Positions 35,584-44,854 of a stretch of 64,000 nt of DNA are shown here, one piece after another. The stretch is from assembly GCF_013409365.1 (NCBI RefSeq), contig NZ_JACCBA010000001.1, positions 7,812,001-7,876,000 of the forward strand, written 5' to 3'. The notes beneath the pieces were generated by a model. That model saw only the letters and a program-made list of their open reading frames with translations, was not told the origin of the DNA and searched no databases. The DNA comes from Actinomadura luteofluorescens. GTDB lineage: Bacteria; Actinomycetota; Actinomycetes; Streptosporangiales; Streptosporangiaceae. The translations under genes were made by a program, and so were the position numbers. Positions within the stretch are counted from its first letter, which is position 1; the number at the start of each line of letters is the position of its first letter.

Positions 35584-35775
35584 CTTCCCCACATGAGCAG
35601 GATGCGGACCTTCGCACCTGCGTGTCCATCGACTTTCCCTCCACGTCCGGGGCCGGGAGATCGGGATGACTCGACGCGCGGAGCTTGCGACCGTCCGGGG
35701 TCTCCGGACTGTATCGGCGGGGGAGTGTGAAAGAGCCCCCACCGATCAAGCGGAACAAACTAGGAGAAAACCAAC

Positions 35776-36426
35776 ATGCGTGAGCACACAGACCCGAAGG
35801 TGCTGGCAGCCGACTGGGCGGATCCCGAGACGGACCCGACCAGGATCAACTGGCCGGCCCGGCAGCGGTTGGCCTTGATCCCCTTCGAGGTGGTCGACGG
35901 CCGTCCGGTCAACCCGTGCGAGAAGACGCCCATCCAGCGTGGTCGCAACCTGCTGGGCGGCTGGGCCGAGAACCGCACCTCGGACGCGCTCGCCTCGGTT
36001 CGGGACGAACACGGCAACCGCTGGATCGTCCTGGTCGAGCGGAACCGCGGTCGCGGCTGGGGCCTCCCCGGCGGCTTCCAGGACCCGGGTGAGACCTCCG
36101 TGATCGCGGCGTGCCGCGAGCTGCGCGAGGAAGCGAGCTTGGACCTGCGGCGCCTGGTGTGGTACGCGACCAAGCCGCGTTACGTGCACAGCAAGCGCTC
36201 GTCGGACGAGGCCTGGATCGTCACCGTGCCGTGCACGGTGGACCTGGGAACGCTGAACCGGCGCGACTTCCCGAGGGTGTTCCCTCGGGACGACGCGAAG
36301 CAGGCGGCCTGGGTGCGTGCCAACACGCTCCAGGAGCTGACCGCCGATCTGAAGGACTTCCACGGAGGTGAGGTGACCTCCAAGAACCACGTCGGCATGC
36401 TCACCGACTGGTTCGCGGCGGCCTGA
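35776..36426 (+). CDS. NUDIX hydrolase
   Basis: 216 residues from ATG 35776 with AGGAGA upstream. The Nudix box GGFQDPGETSVIAACRELREEASL (G-x5-E-x7-REL-x2-EE) is at about residues 98-121; the usual Gly after EE is Ala. The N-terminal region (QRLALIPFEVVDGRPVNP) and WIVTVPCTVDLG strand suggest the ADP-ribose/NDP-sugar pyrophosphatase type rather than MutT, and NUDT9-like layout is possible. The substrate is not certain. A strong terminator lies 93 bp downstream. Confidence 0.9.
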   Translation: MREHTDPKVLAADWADPETDPTRINWPARQRLALIPFEVVDGRPVNPCEKTPIQRGRNLLGGWAENRTSDALASVRDEHGNRWIVLVERNRGRGWGLPGGFQDPGETSVIAACRELREEASLDLRRLVWYATKPRYVHSKRSSDEAWIVTVPCTVDLGTLNRRDFPRVFPRDDAKQAAWVRANTLQELTADLKDFHGGEVTSKNHVGMLTDWFAAA

Positions 36427-36518
36427 GGACCGTAACCGAGTAGGAGGGACGGGTCACCGGCCCTCCTGACACCACCGTCCGGCTTCCGACAGGTCGCCGG
36501 CTGACCAACGCACAACTC

Positions 36519-36545
36519 AGGGCCCGGCGCACACCGCCGGGCCCT
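36519..36545. terminator. Hairpin terminator after NUDIX gene
   Basis: AGGGCCCGGCG and CGCCGGGCCCT form a perfect 11-bp stem with loop CACAC. Confidence 0.85.
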
Positions 36546-36601
36546 GATCTTCGTCCCGACGCCGTCCACCCGAACCCACGGCCTCCCCAAGCCGCCGGCC
36601 C

Positions 36602-36790
36602 CGCTTCCGGCACATCGTCGTGGACGAGGCGCAGGACCTCGCCGCCGCGCACTGGAGGATGCTGCGCGCCATCGTCCCCGGCGTGGAGGCCCGCCTCGCC
36701 CGCGCGGGCATCCCCGCCACCCGCGCCCGCGACACCCTTCACATCACCTGGCACGGCACCCCGGCCCCTTCCTCAGCGCCCCCCCACTGA
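36602..36790 (+). pseudogene. Remnant of a UvrD-type helicase gene
   Basis: 63 codons in one frame. RFRHIVVDEAQDLAAAHWRMLRAIVPG is the Walker B region (VDEAQDL) of superfamily 1 helicases, shown by its parts HIVVDEAQDL and HWRMLRAIVPG. It is joined directly to a C-terminal-like tail ending APSSAPPH and a stop. The P-loop and most of the enzyme are missing on both sides, so this is a deletion remnant. No start codon is expected. Confidence 0.7.
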
Positions 36791-36872
36791 GCCGACGAGA
36801 AGAGCGCGGGCGGATCCAGAGGACCGCCCGCGCTCGACTTGACACGGGTCCCCGTCACGAGGACCCGGAAGG

Positions 36873-37658
36873 TCACTCGGCCGGCACCCTCGCGACCGCG
36901 AACACGTTCTGCCCGAAGCGCAACGGCAGCCGGTCGAACAGCCGGCTCAGCGGAACGACCAGGCGGTCGTACAGCCTCACCAGCCGCGGGTCGGCGAAGT
37001 CGGCCGTGCGGCCGACCATGACGCGGTTGAACAGCCCACCCAGGAGGTTGACGGGTCGGCTGATCTCCACTTCCAGCCCGGCGAGCCGAAGCCTCTCGGC
37101 CAGGCCCTCCGGCGTGTACCGCCGTAGGCGTCCGGCCTGGTCGCGATCGAAATCGCTGAACAGTTCCGGATATCCGGCTTCCCAGACGACGACCCGGCCA
37201 CCCGGCACGAGAACATCGCCGAGCCCCGCGATCGTCTCGACGTCGTGTTCGAGATGCCCGAGGACGTTGACCAGAAGCACCGTGTCGACGGGCGCGATGT
37301 CGGGCCGGCCCGGCAGGCTCAGACCCAGAACCTCGGCGTCGGTGAAGCGCCGACGCAGGTGTTCGACCCAGCCCTGCTCGTGGTCGGTCAGCACCAGGCG
37401 TTCGAGCTTGGCGCCCCGCCGCACGATCCGGGCGACCAGTTCGCCCGTCTGCGCCCCGGCGTCGAGCACCGAACGGCCGAGGAACGGCGTCACCCACGCG
37501 GCCTGGTAGCCGCGGTAGCGATCGGCGTCCCCGCTGGACCGCCACGACGGAATCAGCGCGGCGTCCAGGTGACCGTCGCCGTCACCGGCGGTCGGCTTGA
37601 CGGGCTCCCTCTTCTCGATGAACGGTCGGAGAGAGTCCAGCAGAGGCAAACAAGCCAT
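36873..37658 (-). CDS. Class I SAM-dependent methyltransferase
   Basis: 261 residues from ATG 37658 with GGAGGACG upstream. SAM-binding motif I is VLDAGAQTGELVARI, motif II LVLTDHEQGW, motif IV DTVLLVNVLGHLEHD and then LVPGGRVVVWEAGYPELFSDFDRDQAGRLRRY, seen as GGRVVVWEAGYPELF and the Arg-rich DRDQAGRLRRYT. This layout is that of Methyltransf_11/23 enzymes acting on small molecules or lipids. The substrate is unknown. Both sides are gene-poor. Confidence 0.87.
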   Translation of the reverse strand: MACLPLLDSLRPFIEKREPVKPTAGDGDGHLDAALIPSWRSSGDADRYRGYQAAWVTPFLGRSVLDAGAQTGELVARIVRRGAKLERLVLTDHEQGWVEHLRRRFTDAEVLGLSLPGRPDIAPVDTVLLVNVLGHLEHDVETIAGLGDVLVPGGRVVVWEAGYPELFSDFDRDQAGRLRRYTPEGLAERLRLAGLEVEISRPVNLLGGLFNRVMVGRTADFADPRLVRLYDRLVVPLSRLFDRLPLRFGQNVFAVARVPAE

Positions 37659-38358
37659 GATCGTCCTCCATTTCGTTTGGGCGTGGCCCCCGATGCGTTC
37701 ACCGGCGGTCCACACAACTTCCCCTACTGACAGTCGGCCCGCGATCTTCACTCGCAACCACGGCCCCAAGAAGAAGGGGAGAGAGAACCCAAACCCTCAA
37801 GAACGACAGGCACCCGATCCGCAGAATCGGAATCGCCTGCGAGCAGGCTCCATCTGCAAGCTCACGCGCCGCAGGGAATACAAGGGACCGCGCTCACCGG
37901 CGCCCGCCCCGCCATCACTCGACCATCTAGGCCGCTCGAACACCTGCTCGCGCCGAGGGAACCTGCACGACCGCCACGTGATCCAAGAACGCTGTCCAAA
38001 CTGAAAAGCCGCGTCCGGGGACCCGGACCGGCACCAGCACGACCGCCTCACCCGCCGACCCGCCGCCAGCGCAGGGCGACCGGCCCAGCGCCACCCCGCG
38101 GCACCACACCGAACGACCCGCCCCAGCCCACCGCGTCGCCGACGAACCTGAAATCAGCACCTCATCAAACGGGAGGACGAGACGCAGCCTCCACGCCACG
38201 CAGAGAGGAACTCAACACACCACCACGCATGAGTATGCGATGCTCCGAGAACTCAAACCCGAAGAGCGGCTCTACCCGGCGCCAGCGCTCGCGAGATCCG
38301 TAGCGAGAGCCCCAGCCCGCCAAACCGTCGCAAGCCACTCTTTGCTACAGGACGTAGT
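37659..38358. other. Gene-poor stretch
   Basis: 700 bp with no credible gene. It contains GTCCGGGGACCCGGAC, a tight inverted repeat near 38010, and many stop codons in both orientations. Likely degraded DNA between the methyltransferase and the XRE/DUF397 pair. Confidence 0.5.
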
Positions 38359-38553
38359 TCAGCGACCTCGTGAACGGATCTTGTTGAGGAGAGTGCGCCA
38401 CTCGTCCGCGGTGAATTCCAAGATTGGCCCGTTGTCATCAAGCTTGGTGTCCCGGACACCGACGGTGCCATCGGCGGCTTGGCCTACCTCTACGCAATGA
38501 CCATCAGGGTTGCTGTGGCTGGATTTGTGCCAGGCGAAGTAGTGCATGCTCAT
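38359..38553 (-). CDS. DUF397-domain protein
   Basis: 64 residues from ATG 38553, with AGGA 8 nt upstream; GTG 38559 would overlap the XRE stop. WHKSSHSNPDGHCVEVGQ, VGVRDTKLDDNGPILEFTADEW (key parts GVRDTKLDD and PILEFTADEWRTLL) are diagnostic. It follows the XRE gene after 2 nt, so the pair is a regulator with its small antagonist-like partner. Confidence 0.92.
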   Translation of the reverse strand: MSMHYFAWHKSSHSNPDGHCVEVGQAADGTVGVRDTKLDDNGPILEFTADEWRTLLNKIRSRGR

Positions 38554-38555
38554 GT

Positions 38556-39431
38556 TCACGATCCTGTCTGGTCTGCCAGTTGGTTGGCTACCCGTTCGAG
38601 GAAGGCGATGCTGGCATCTGGGGGCAGTGCAACCTCCCGTAGGCGGTCGTACATCCCGGTATACCTCTCGACCTCACGACGCTGGTTGAGAACGAGATCA
38701 GTGGTGACGGTGTCGACCACTGCCATAGGCGGGTCTCCAGGCTCGGCGAAGGTGTAGAGGTAGAACGACGACTGCGGGAGGAGACCTCCAGGGATGCGGA
38801 CGTCGTGCATCAGCACTCGTACGGTGACCTTCTCTTGCTCGGAGAGCAGGCTGACCATGTGCCGAAGCTGGGTGGCCATAACTGCTGGAGGAACCGCCAG
38901 CCTGTGGATTACGGACTCGTCCAAGACGGTCTCGTACGACGGACCATCCGGCCTCAAGAGCTCGCGCTGTCGATACTCACGAGCTTCGGTCATACGTTCC
39001 GGCTGGTAATCGGGACTTCCCTGGCTCTCGTCGAGCTCGATGAGAGCCTCGATGAACGGGCGGCACTGCAGAGCGCCGGGCAGCGCGGTCTGGTCGTAGC
39101 TGCGGACAGTACTGGCGTTGTATTCGAGGTCGGCCGCGAGCTTCTGACGGGGACCCATGGACATGCCGTAGCGATCCCACCAGCCTTTCTGTGCGGCATC
39201 GCGGGCGAGTTGGAGAAGGCGGTCGTACTGGCTGCCGGTGATCTCGAGGGCGTCGAGCATGTTCATGATCTCGGCCAGGTCGGGACGAATCTGGGCGTTC
39301 TCCAGGCGGGTGATCTTCGTCCGGGAGTGGAAGACCAGGCGGGCGAGACCGTCGGTCGTGAGGCCGCGGCTCTCCCGGAGTTTGCGGATCTCGACCGCCA
39401 GCCGGCGGCGGCGGACGTAGGGGCTAGGCAT
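38556..39431 (-). CDS. XRE-family regulator with DUF5753 (Scr1 type)
   Basis: 291 residues from ATG 39431 with GGGAGGACG upstream. The helix-turn-helix spans residues ~10-65 (LAVEIRKLRESRGLTTDGLARLV, KITRLENAQIRPDLAEIM) and the remainder is DUF5753 (ALPGALQC, ESVIHRLAV, VRVLMHDVRIPGGLL, FYLYTFAEPGDPPMAVVDTV). Proteins like this control development or antibiotic production in Streptomyces. The region upstream holds CTGCAA-N7-TTGCAG (39484-39502). It may also control other genes here. Confidence 0.93.
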   Translation of the reverse strand: MPSPYVRRRRLAVEIRKLRESRGLTTDGLARLVFHSRTKITRLENAQIRPDLAEIMNMLDALEITGSQYDRLLQLARDAAQKGWWDRYGMSMGPRQKLAADLEYNASTVRSYDQTALPGALQCRPFIEALIELDESQGSPDYQPERMTEAREYRQRELLRPDGPSYETVLDESVIHRLAVPPAVMATQLRHMVSLLSEQEKVTVRVLMHDVRIPGGLLPQSSFYLYTFAEPGDPPMAVVDTVTTDLVLNQRREVERYTGMYDRLREVALPPDASIAFLERVANQLADQTGS

Positions 39432-39483
39432 GGCCGTCCTCCCGATATCGCGTCGAACACGGACCGTGCTGATCGCTAACTCG

Positions 39484-39502
39484 CTGCAATCGAACGTTGC
39501 AG
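39484..39502. promoter_or_regulatory. Inverted repeat upstream of the XRE gene
   Basis: CTGCAA, seven bases, TTGCAG: perfect 6-bp arms with a centre at 39493, about 60 bp upstream of the XRE start. Candidate autoregulatory site. Confidence 0.45.
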
Positions 39503-39558
39503 GCAAGAGTAAAGTCACGCCCCGACAAAAGCGCGCCTCACCGGCGCGCCCTTGAAAT

Positions 39559-39570
39559 CCGCACGTGCGG
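39559..39570. promoter_or_regulatory. CCGCACGTGCGG palindrome
   Basis: A perfect 12-bp palindrome whose GCACGTGC core is the half-site of the repeated operator at 44868, 45241 and 53793. It lies between the XRE gene and the GNAT pseudogene. Confidence 0.4.
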
Positions 39571-39858
39571 GAATTGGAAGTCGCATCTTCGGTCAGTCCG
39601 CTTCGGCGGTTTAGGTCCGTATCCGCAACGCGTCCATACCGGGGTGTTTCGGGAACAAGTGGGAAGTCTCGATGTGCAGAGTTGCTTCTTCCTGGCGTTG
39701 CTCCCGGCCGTCGTCGCGTCCGAAGAGCGTCGCCAGACCAGTACGGCCTACAACAAACGCACCACTACGTTGCCACTGGCACGCGCGTGCCAGGCCCGCC
39801 GAGTGCGCTTGGCAGATTATGCCGGTCTTCTCAGAGCCGTTGCCTTTACGCTTCACGT

Positions 39859-40642
39859 ATGGTCGCTAAACGCCCTAATCCGAAGAAGGACAAGGCCGCT
39901 CGTCGCCGCCGTCCATCCCGTCCACCATTGCTGGTTTTGCCCGGGGCAAGCGGCGGAGTTCTGACGGCCGCCGGCTTGTCGGAGGGGCTGGTGACGGCCA
40001 GCGGAGTGCGGATCCGCGCGGCGCGGGCTGAAGACGTCGCGGCCGCGCGACGGCTGATTGCGTTGACCGGGAGTGGGGTCATCCTGGAGGACAGGCTCTC
40101 CGCCGCGGTTTCGGACGGGACCCTGGGCGCCGCAGTGAGGAAGGGGCTTTCCGGTGGCGAGGACGCGCTGACCTACGAACTGGCGTCGGCGATGTCGCAG
40201 GAGGGCGAAGGGACGGTTGAGGGCCTGCTCGTCGGGGCTGACATGCGTGCTGGTCGCCGAGCACCCGGAGGCCGGGGTGGTGGGCGCGCTGCTGGTGCTG
40301 CCGCCGGCGCGGGTGCTGTCGCATGCCGGACTTCCGGAGATGGAGTCTGTCTTCGGCCTGTTGCAAATCATCAAGCTCAAGGCCGTCGCGGTCGACCCGG
40401 CCCACCGTTCGAGCGGGGTCGCCGCGGCTCTCATCGCCGCCTGCCGCCAGCTCTACACCCAACTCGGCTACACGCTGCTCTACGGCCAGTTCGAGGTCGG
40501 GAGCGGACTGGAGACGTACTACCGCCGGCAGCGCCTCACGGTGCTGCCCGAGGGACAGGGCGTCAGCCTGACGATGTTCAGCGTCCCGGTCGGCATTCAC
40601 ACCTCGCCGACAGAACGCTTCTTTGTCTGCGACCTGGACTGA
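39859..40642 (+). pseudogene. GNAT acetyltransferase with a frameshift
   Basis: From ATG 39859 the frame reads a basic N-terminus (PNPKKDKAARRRR), then VRIRAARAEDVAAARRLI and continues to about 40234. The acetyl-CoA-binding half (KLKAVAVDPAHRSSGVAAALIAACRQLY, key parts AVAVDPAHRSSGVAAALI and YGQFEVGSG) continues in another frame to 40642. Removing one G from the GGGG at 40234-40237 joins LLV to GLTCVLVAEHPEAGVVGALLV and gives a single GNAT protein of about 260 residues. No Shine-Dalgarno precedes the start; a leaderless message is possible. Confidence 0.75.
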
Positions 40643-40842
40643 ACGCGGGGCTGCCCGCGGACAACCGGGTGGAGGTGGCCGCGCGACCGCAGCAATACGG
40701 ATGCACGGCAAACGCAACCAGGCGCGCACGTTCCCGATTGAGGCGCCGGCGGCGCCTCACTGCTGAACCACCTCGCCGAGGGCGGCCCGTGAAAACGGCC
40801 CCTGTGGCGCGGGCACCTGACGGAAGATGGCTGATCAGCCAA

Positions 40843-41289
40843 CTATTCCAGTAGTTCGTCCGCGTCTGCGCGAATCTGCACCATGAAGGCATGGAGTTCG
40901 GCGTCGCTGTAGTTGGCCTGCGCGTTCAGAGCTGAAAGCAAAATGATCTGGTGACCGAGAACCGTTTCGTCGTCAAAGTCCGGGAGAGGACCTCGGCCCA
41001 GGGCGTGCAGGATCACCTGTTCTGCGACATCCGGGTTGACCGCGTCTGAAGATTCATCGCCTGCCGCGCGCACCACTGCGACGAATTCGATGATCTCTGA
41101 GCGGTCGGCTGCTTTCCCGTCCCTGACGAACCGCCGCCGGATAGCCTCGAACAGCCCCGCCGCCAACAGTGCCGCATAACCAACGTTGTCGGTCTGATCG
41201 AGCTTGTTGAACAGCCGCAGATGTTCTTCCAGAGGACGTCCTGCCAGTTGAGCATGAAGAGCCGCCACCTGCTTATCCGTTACCGACAT
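40843..41289 (-). CDS. Small helical protein, cassette family A (member 3)
   Basis: 148 residues from ATG 41289 with AGGAGCAGAGC upstream. Mostly alpha-helical, acidic, without signal or membrane segments. It belongs to a local family shared with 41442, 42427 and 51301. Common landmarks are TDKQVAALHAQLAG at the start, YAALLAAGLFEAIRRRFV, FVAVVRAAGDESSDAVNP, VAEQVILHALGRG, HQIILLSAL and a final ELHAFMxxIRADADELLE. No known family is recognised. Last gene of the copy 1 cassette, 152 bp after its neighbour. Confidence 0.72.
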   Translation of the reverse strand: MSVTDKQVAALHAQLAGRPLEEHLRLFNKLDQTDNVGYAALLAAGLFEAIRRRFVRDGKAADRSEIIEFVAVVRAAGDESSDAVNPDVAEQVILHALGRGPLPDFDDETVLGHQIILLSALNAQANYSDAELHAFMVQIRADADELLE

Positions 41290-41441
41290 GCTCTGCTCCT
41301 ATCGATTCAATAGGCTTGCGTCTCGCCAACTATCTCGACTGCTAACACAATGCCGCTGACAGCACAGAGCATCGCGTCGTCATGTCTGGACCTTGAGCCG
41401 AGGGTGTTCACTCCTCAGACTGGGTTGCCTCCGCCGGACTG

Positions 41442-41888
41442 TCATTCCAATACCTGGTCAGCGAGAGCCGCCGCTTCTGCCATAAAGGCATCGAGTTCGG
41501 ACCCTTCGAATTGTGCCTGGCTGACCAAGGCGGCAAGCAGGATGATCTGATGCTCGAGCAGCGTATTCCCGTCTATCGTGTCGACCGATCCTCTGCCGAG
41601 TAGAGTAAGAATGATGCTCTCAGCTACTTCCGGGTTCACGATATGAGCCGAGTCGTCACTTCTAGCGCGTACGCTCGCGATGAAATCGATCACCGTTGCG
41701 TCATCTGCAACGTTATTGCCTTCTCTGAAGCGTCGTTCGACGGCTACAACGAAGGCTGCGGCGACCAATGCGGCGTAACCGAGCCTGGCTTGTTCGGGAT
41801 CGAGTCCATGGAGTAGCCGGCGGTGCTCGTCAACTTGCCCTGCAAGTTGGGTGCGCAACGTGGCCAGGTGCTCGGTGAGAACGGGCAT
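41442..41888 (-). CDS. Small helical protein, cassette family A (member 2)
   Basis: 148 residues from ATG 41888. Same pattern as the other A members: LTEHLATLRTQLAGQVDEHRRLL, GYAALVAAAFVVAVERRFREG, IDFIASVRARSDDSAHIVNPEVAESIILTLLGRG (key parts VNPEVAESIIL and LLGRG), HQIILLAALVSQAQF and ELDAFMAEAAALADQVLE. DNA is visibly richer in A and T than the surrounding chromosome. The Shine-Dalgarno is weak. Gap of 38 nt to the upstream B gene. Confidence 0.72.
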   Translation of the reverse strand: MPVLTEHLATLRTQLAGQVDEHRRLLHGLDPEQARLGYAALVAAAFVVAVERRFREGNNVADDATVIDFIASVRARSDDSAHIVNPEVAESIILTLLGRGSVDTIDGNTLLEHQIILLAALVSQAQFEGSELDAFMAEAAALADQVLE

Positions 41889-41926
41889 GGTCTTTCTCTG
41901 CGGCTACTCGGTTAGGCTTTTGAACT

Positions 41927-42427
41927 TCACGAGACGGCCGAAGTGGAGGCAGCGTCGCGACGTGCCGCAAGCCACTCCTCGGTATAGGCGGTGACCTCGT
42001 CAATGAACTGCTCCAGGCCAGCCCGATCGAGATCCATCTCAGCGACGAGGTAGAGCAAGATGAAGACCTGGGCATGCAGAGTGGCCGACACGTCCTCAGG
42101 GACGGTTTGCTTCAGAGGAGGTGCGTCGACGGCGCGGCGTACCATGTCCTCGGCCACGAGCGGATTGATCGGGAACGCGTCCTCGCTGGCTGCGATCCGA
42201 ACGTCGGCGACGAACCGAACAAGCTGACCCACGATGTAAGGCTGGGCGAACTTTCGACGCACCGCAACCTCGAAGGCGCAGAAGAGCAGCGACATGTATC
42301 CGGCCGCCGTCTCGTCGTCCACCTGCATCTCGTCCTGTAGAGGCACCCAAGCCTCGGGTCCCTCCAGTAGGAACGACCGCAAAGCGAGGATGTTCTCCTC
42401 GCCGATATGAACTGCCGAGTAATCCAT
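41927..42427 (-). CDS. Small helical protein, cassette family B (copy 1)
   Basis: 166 residues from ATG 42427, overlapping the upstream stop by one base (TAATG), so translation is coupled. It is a distant relative of the A proteins: AGYMSLLFCAFEVAVRRKFAQ, VRFVADVRIAASEDAFPINPLVAEDMVRRAV, HAQVFILLYLVAEMDLDRAGLEQFIDEV. The N-terminus (VHIGEENILALRSFLLEGPEAW) and the Ala/Ser-rich tail differ from A. The copy 2 counterpart is the IS-split gene at 49871-51260. Function unknown. Confidence 0.72.
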   Translation of the reverse strand: MDYSAVHIGEENILALRSFLLEGPEAWVPLQDEMQVDDETAAGYMSLLFCAFEVAVRRKFAQPYIVGQLVRFVADVRIAASEDAFPINPLVAEDMVRRAVDAPPLKQTVPEDVSATLHAQVFILLYLVAEMDLDRAGLEQFIDEVTAYTEEWLAARRDAASTSAVS

Positions 42428-42873
42428 TACTTGAGCAACTCTTCGGCAAGCGAACGTGCGCTCTGCAAGAACGCGTCGAGTTCGGCTGGAGTAAACTGTT
42501 TTTCGCCCACTATAGCCGCCACTATGACAATTTGGTGACCGAACTTGACGCCCGGTTCGGCGTCGATCATCTCGCCTTTTCCAAGCAAGTCTCGTATCAT
42601 GCTTTCCGCGAGACTGGGGTTGATCAGATCGGAGGATTCGTCGTTTCCTTCTCGCAATTGTGCGACGAAGTCAATGATCTGAGTGTCGTCTGCAACTTCG
42701 CCGTCTTTTATAAAATATTGCTCGGCGGCTTCAATGAAAGCTGCTGCGATGAGAACAGGGTAAAACTCGTTGACCTCAGTGGAATCAAGTTGCTCCATAA
42801 GTCTGAGATGCTCTGCGCGGTTTCCTCTAAGCTGAGCCCGCAGTACTGCGACCTGTTCGTCAGTGATCGGCAT
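42427..42873 (-). CDS. Small helical protein, cassette family A (member 1)
   Basis: 148 residues from ATG 42873 with AGGAGAGAGC upstream. MPITDEQVAVLRAQLRG, YPVLIAAAFIEAAEQYFIKDG, IDFVAQLREGNDESSDLINPSLAESMI, LLGKG, HQIVIVAAI and ELDAFLQSARSLAEELLK follow the family plan. Its start lies 14 bp inside the end of the large disordered protein gene, which indicates translational coupling and joint function. Base composition is more AT-rich than neighbours. Confidence 0.74.
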   Translation of the reverse strand: MPITDEQVAVLRAQLRGNRAEHLRLMEQLDSTEVNEFYPVLIAAAFIEAAEQYFIKDGEVADDTQIIDFVAQLREGNDESSDLINPSLAESMIRDLLGKGEMIDAEPGVKFGHQIVIVAAIVGEKQFTPAELDAFLQSARSLAEELLK

Positions 42874-44755
42874 GCTCTCTCCTTCTTGAGTTCTTTGCAA
42901 TATTTATGGCGAAACGGACGATCTCTGTCAGGACGATCACCGTGCCTACGGCGCCGATGACAGTATCTCCGGCCTTGATTTTCTCGTCAGGGGCCTTTAT
43001 GTGATCAGTGTTGAGGCGAGCTCCGCACGATTGCCCAGTCGGTTTTACTCGCTCCAGTTTATTCTGGGCCGGCGTGGAGAACTTTTCTATAGAATCTCTT
43101 GTGTCGTCTGCTTTGTCGACGAATTTTTTGAGTTCGCCGCGAAGTCGAGATAGTTTGTCGGGGCTTCTTTCTTGGTAATCGCGAGAGGCTCGGTCGTCTT
43201 CGGGACGGCGGAGTTCGCCTCTGCCCGGGGTCTCGGTGTCGGCGTCCGGGCGGCCTGGCGGGATCGGTCTTCCGTCGCGGTCAAGGGTGATCGTGACTTG
43301 TCCGGCGAATCGGCTCGGCTCTATGTCCGTCGATTGTTCTTGGTGAGGCGTTAGTTCTGTGCCGGATTCCTCTCTTTCGCCCGTCTGCTCGGCCTCTTGA
43401 TCGGGTGGGTCGGTTTCGTCGGTGGACTCGATCGACTCCGTGCCCTCGGCAGTTTTACCATGGCCGTCGCCCTGTTCACCGGGAGGCTCTGGGGGCGGGA
43501 CGTTATCGCCGGTTCCTTCGAGAGGAGGCGTGGTCTCGACGGGGGGTTTCGGGTCGTCTGTCTCGTTGCCCGTGGTTCCGTCGGTGGCCTTGGGCTCCGG
43601 GGGTTCGGTGCCCTGGTCTTTGGTCTCGGGGCCGGTGGAGGAGGCCTCGCGGCCGGGTTCGGGAACGCCGGTGCCGGTCTCGGCGGCGGGATCGATGGGG
43701 TGGCCGGTTTCTGAGCCTGGGGGCGTCCCGTCTTTCCCGTCTCCGGGCTGGTCGTCGTCGGGCAGTGAGGCGTCCGCTGGTGGTTCGGTCGGCGGGTCGC
43801 CGCCGCCGTCGCCGGAGCCAGAGGAGTCCTTCGGGACGAGCGGCTCGTGCTCCTGATCTTGCGGGCGCGGTACCTCGGGTGCCGGGGGCTCCGCCTCTAC
43901 TTCGGGGGTCCCAGACGCGGGCTGATCGCGGCCGCCGGACCCCTCACCATTGCCGGACGCGTCACCGCCGCCGCCGGGAGTCTCACTGCCGCCGATAGCG
44001 CCAGGCGGTGTCTCGGCGCCCGGGGGTTGTGCTTCCGGTCCGCGCCCGTTCGACCCCGCGTCCTGGTTCTGCGGCGTAACTCCGCTGTCACCGCTTTCGG
44101 CGGTGGTTCCTTCTCCGGGTCCGTTGGTGGTCCGGGTGTCCTGGAATAGGGCTCGCCGTTCTTCCGCGGTCGCCTCTTGCCACTCTCGGGCGGCGGCGAG
44201 GCTTGCCCGGCGGGAGCCGGGCGGGAACTGAGAAGCCTCGGCCGCGCGGGTGCTCGGCTGCTCGGAGGACGCGGGGTCGTCGGTGGTCTCGCCTTTGTCC
44301 TTACCGCCGTCCTGCCCTTCCGCCTTGCCCGGCTCGGGCCGATCGGTCTTGGAACCGCGGTCGTCGGTGCCCAGCTCGCCCTCGTCTTGCCGAGGGTTCT
44401 CGGTCTTGGCCTGGCCGGGCTTTTCCGCCTCCGTGCTGCCTGCGCCTGTCTCTGGTTCCTTCTTGGTCTTCGGGTCGGCTTCGGACGGCGGGTCACCGGG
44501 GGTCTGGGGCTTCTCCGCGGCCGGGCCGGTGGCGGACTCGTTGGGTCGCGCCTCGCGGCCGCCTCGTTGTTCGTTGCCGACTTCCGAGCGCCCGGGCACC
44601 GGCTGACCTGCTGCTTTATAGCTGTCTATGCGGGGCGTTCTGCCGTCTGCTCCGGGAACGGTGGACGTTGATTCGCCGCCGGTGGACGGTTGGGTGGGCT
44701 TTTCGGGGGTCTCGGGGCCTTTGCCCGGCCCACCGGGGGGGTTGTCCAAGCCCAC
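42860..44755 (-). CDS. Large disordered Pro/Glu/Gly/Thr-rich protein with C-terminal hydrophobic segment, cassette copy 1
   Basis: 631 residues from GTG 44755. That start, with GAAAGGG 8 nt upstream, is conserved in the second copy (53670); ATG 44773 lacks any Shine-Dalgarno. The N-terminus (GLDNPPGGPGKGPETPEKP) is shared with copy 2. About residues 20-500 are low-complexity P/E/G/T/D sequence. RTPRIDSYKAAGQP and SRRASLAAAREWQ may be variants of the short motif in copy 2. The end is more ordered: a coiled-coil-like LSRLRGELKKFVDKADDTRDS and then a hydrophobic VIGAVGTVIVLTEIVRFAI, a possible tail anchor, and a basic end. No signal peptide. Confidence 0.7.
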   Translation of the reverse strand: MGLDNPPGGPGKGPETPEKPTQPSTGGESTSTVPGADGRTPRIDSYKAAGQPVPGRSEVGNEQRGGREARPNESATGPAAEKPQTPGDPPSEADPKTKKEPETGAGSTEAEKPGQAKTENPRQDEGELGTDDRGSKTDRPEPGKAEGQDGGKDKGETTDDPASSEQPSTRAAEASQFPPGSRRASLAAAREWQEATAEERRALFQDTRTTNGPGEGTTAESGDSGVTPQNQDAGSNGRGPEAQPPGAETPPGAIGGSETPGGGGDASGNGEGSGGRDQPASGTPEVEAEPPAPEVPRPQDQEHEPLVPKDSSGSGDGGGDPPTEPPADASLPDDDQPGDGKDGTPPGSETGHPIDPAAETGTGVPEPGREASSTGPETKDQGTEPPEPKATDGTTGNETDDPKPPVETTPPLEGTGDNVPPPEPPGEQGDGHGKTAEGTESIESTDETDPPDQEAEQTGEREESGTELTPHQEQSTDIEPSRFAGQVTITLDRDGRPIPPGRPDADTETPGRGELRRPEDDRASRDYQERSPDKLSRLRGELKKFVDKADDTRDSIEKFSTPAQNKLERVKPTGQSCGARLNTDHIKAPDEKIKAGDTVIGAVGTVIVLTEIVRFAINIAKNSRRREHADH

Positions 44756-44854
44756 GCTCGCAGCCCTTTCCATAGGGGGAAGGCGAACCGGTCGGCCAGA
44801 CGGTTCACCGGGCGTGTCCGTGACGTGCGGGGCCAACGCCGGATCACACCGGAC

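Larger units (their letters stand above)
39432..39858. other. Regulatory intergenic region
   Basis: 427 bp between the divergent XRE gene and the GNAT pseudogene. Apart from the two palindromes listed, no ORF or hairpin is convincing. Confidence 0.5.

Noticed and set aside
43397..44775. Plus-strand frames in the low-complexity region
   Set aside because: Mirror products of the Pro/Glu/Gly-rich coding strand; no Shine-Dalgarno or start support.
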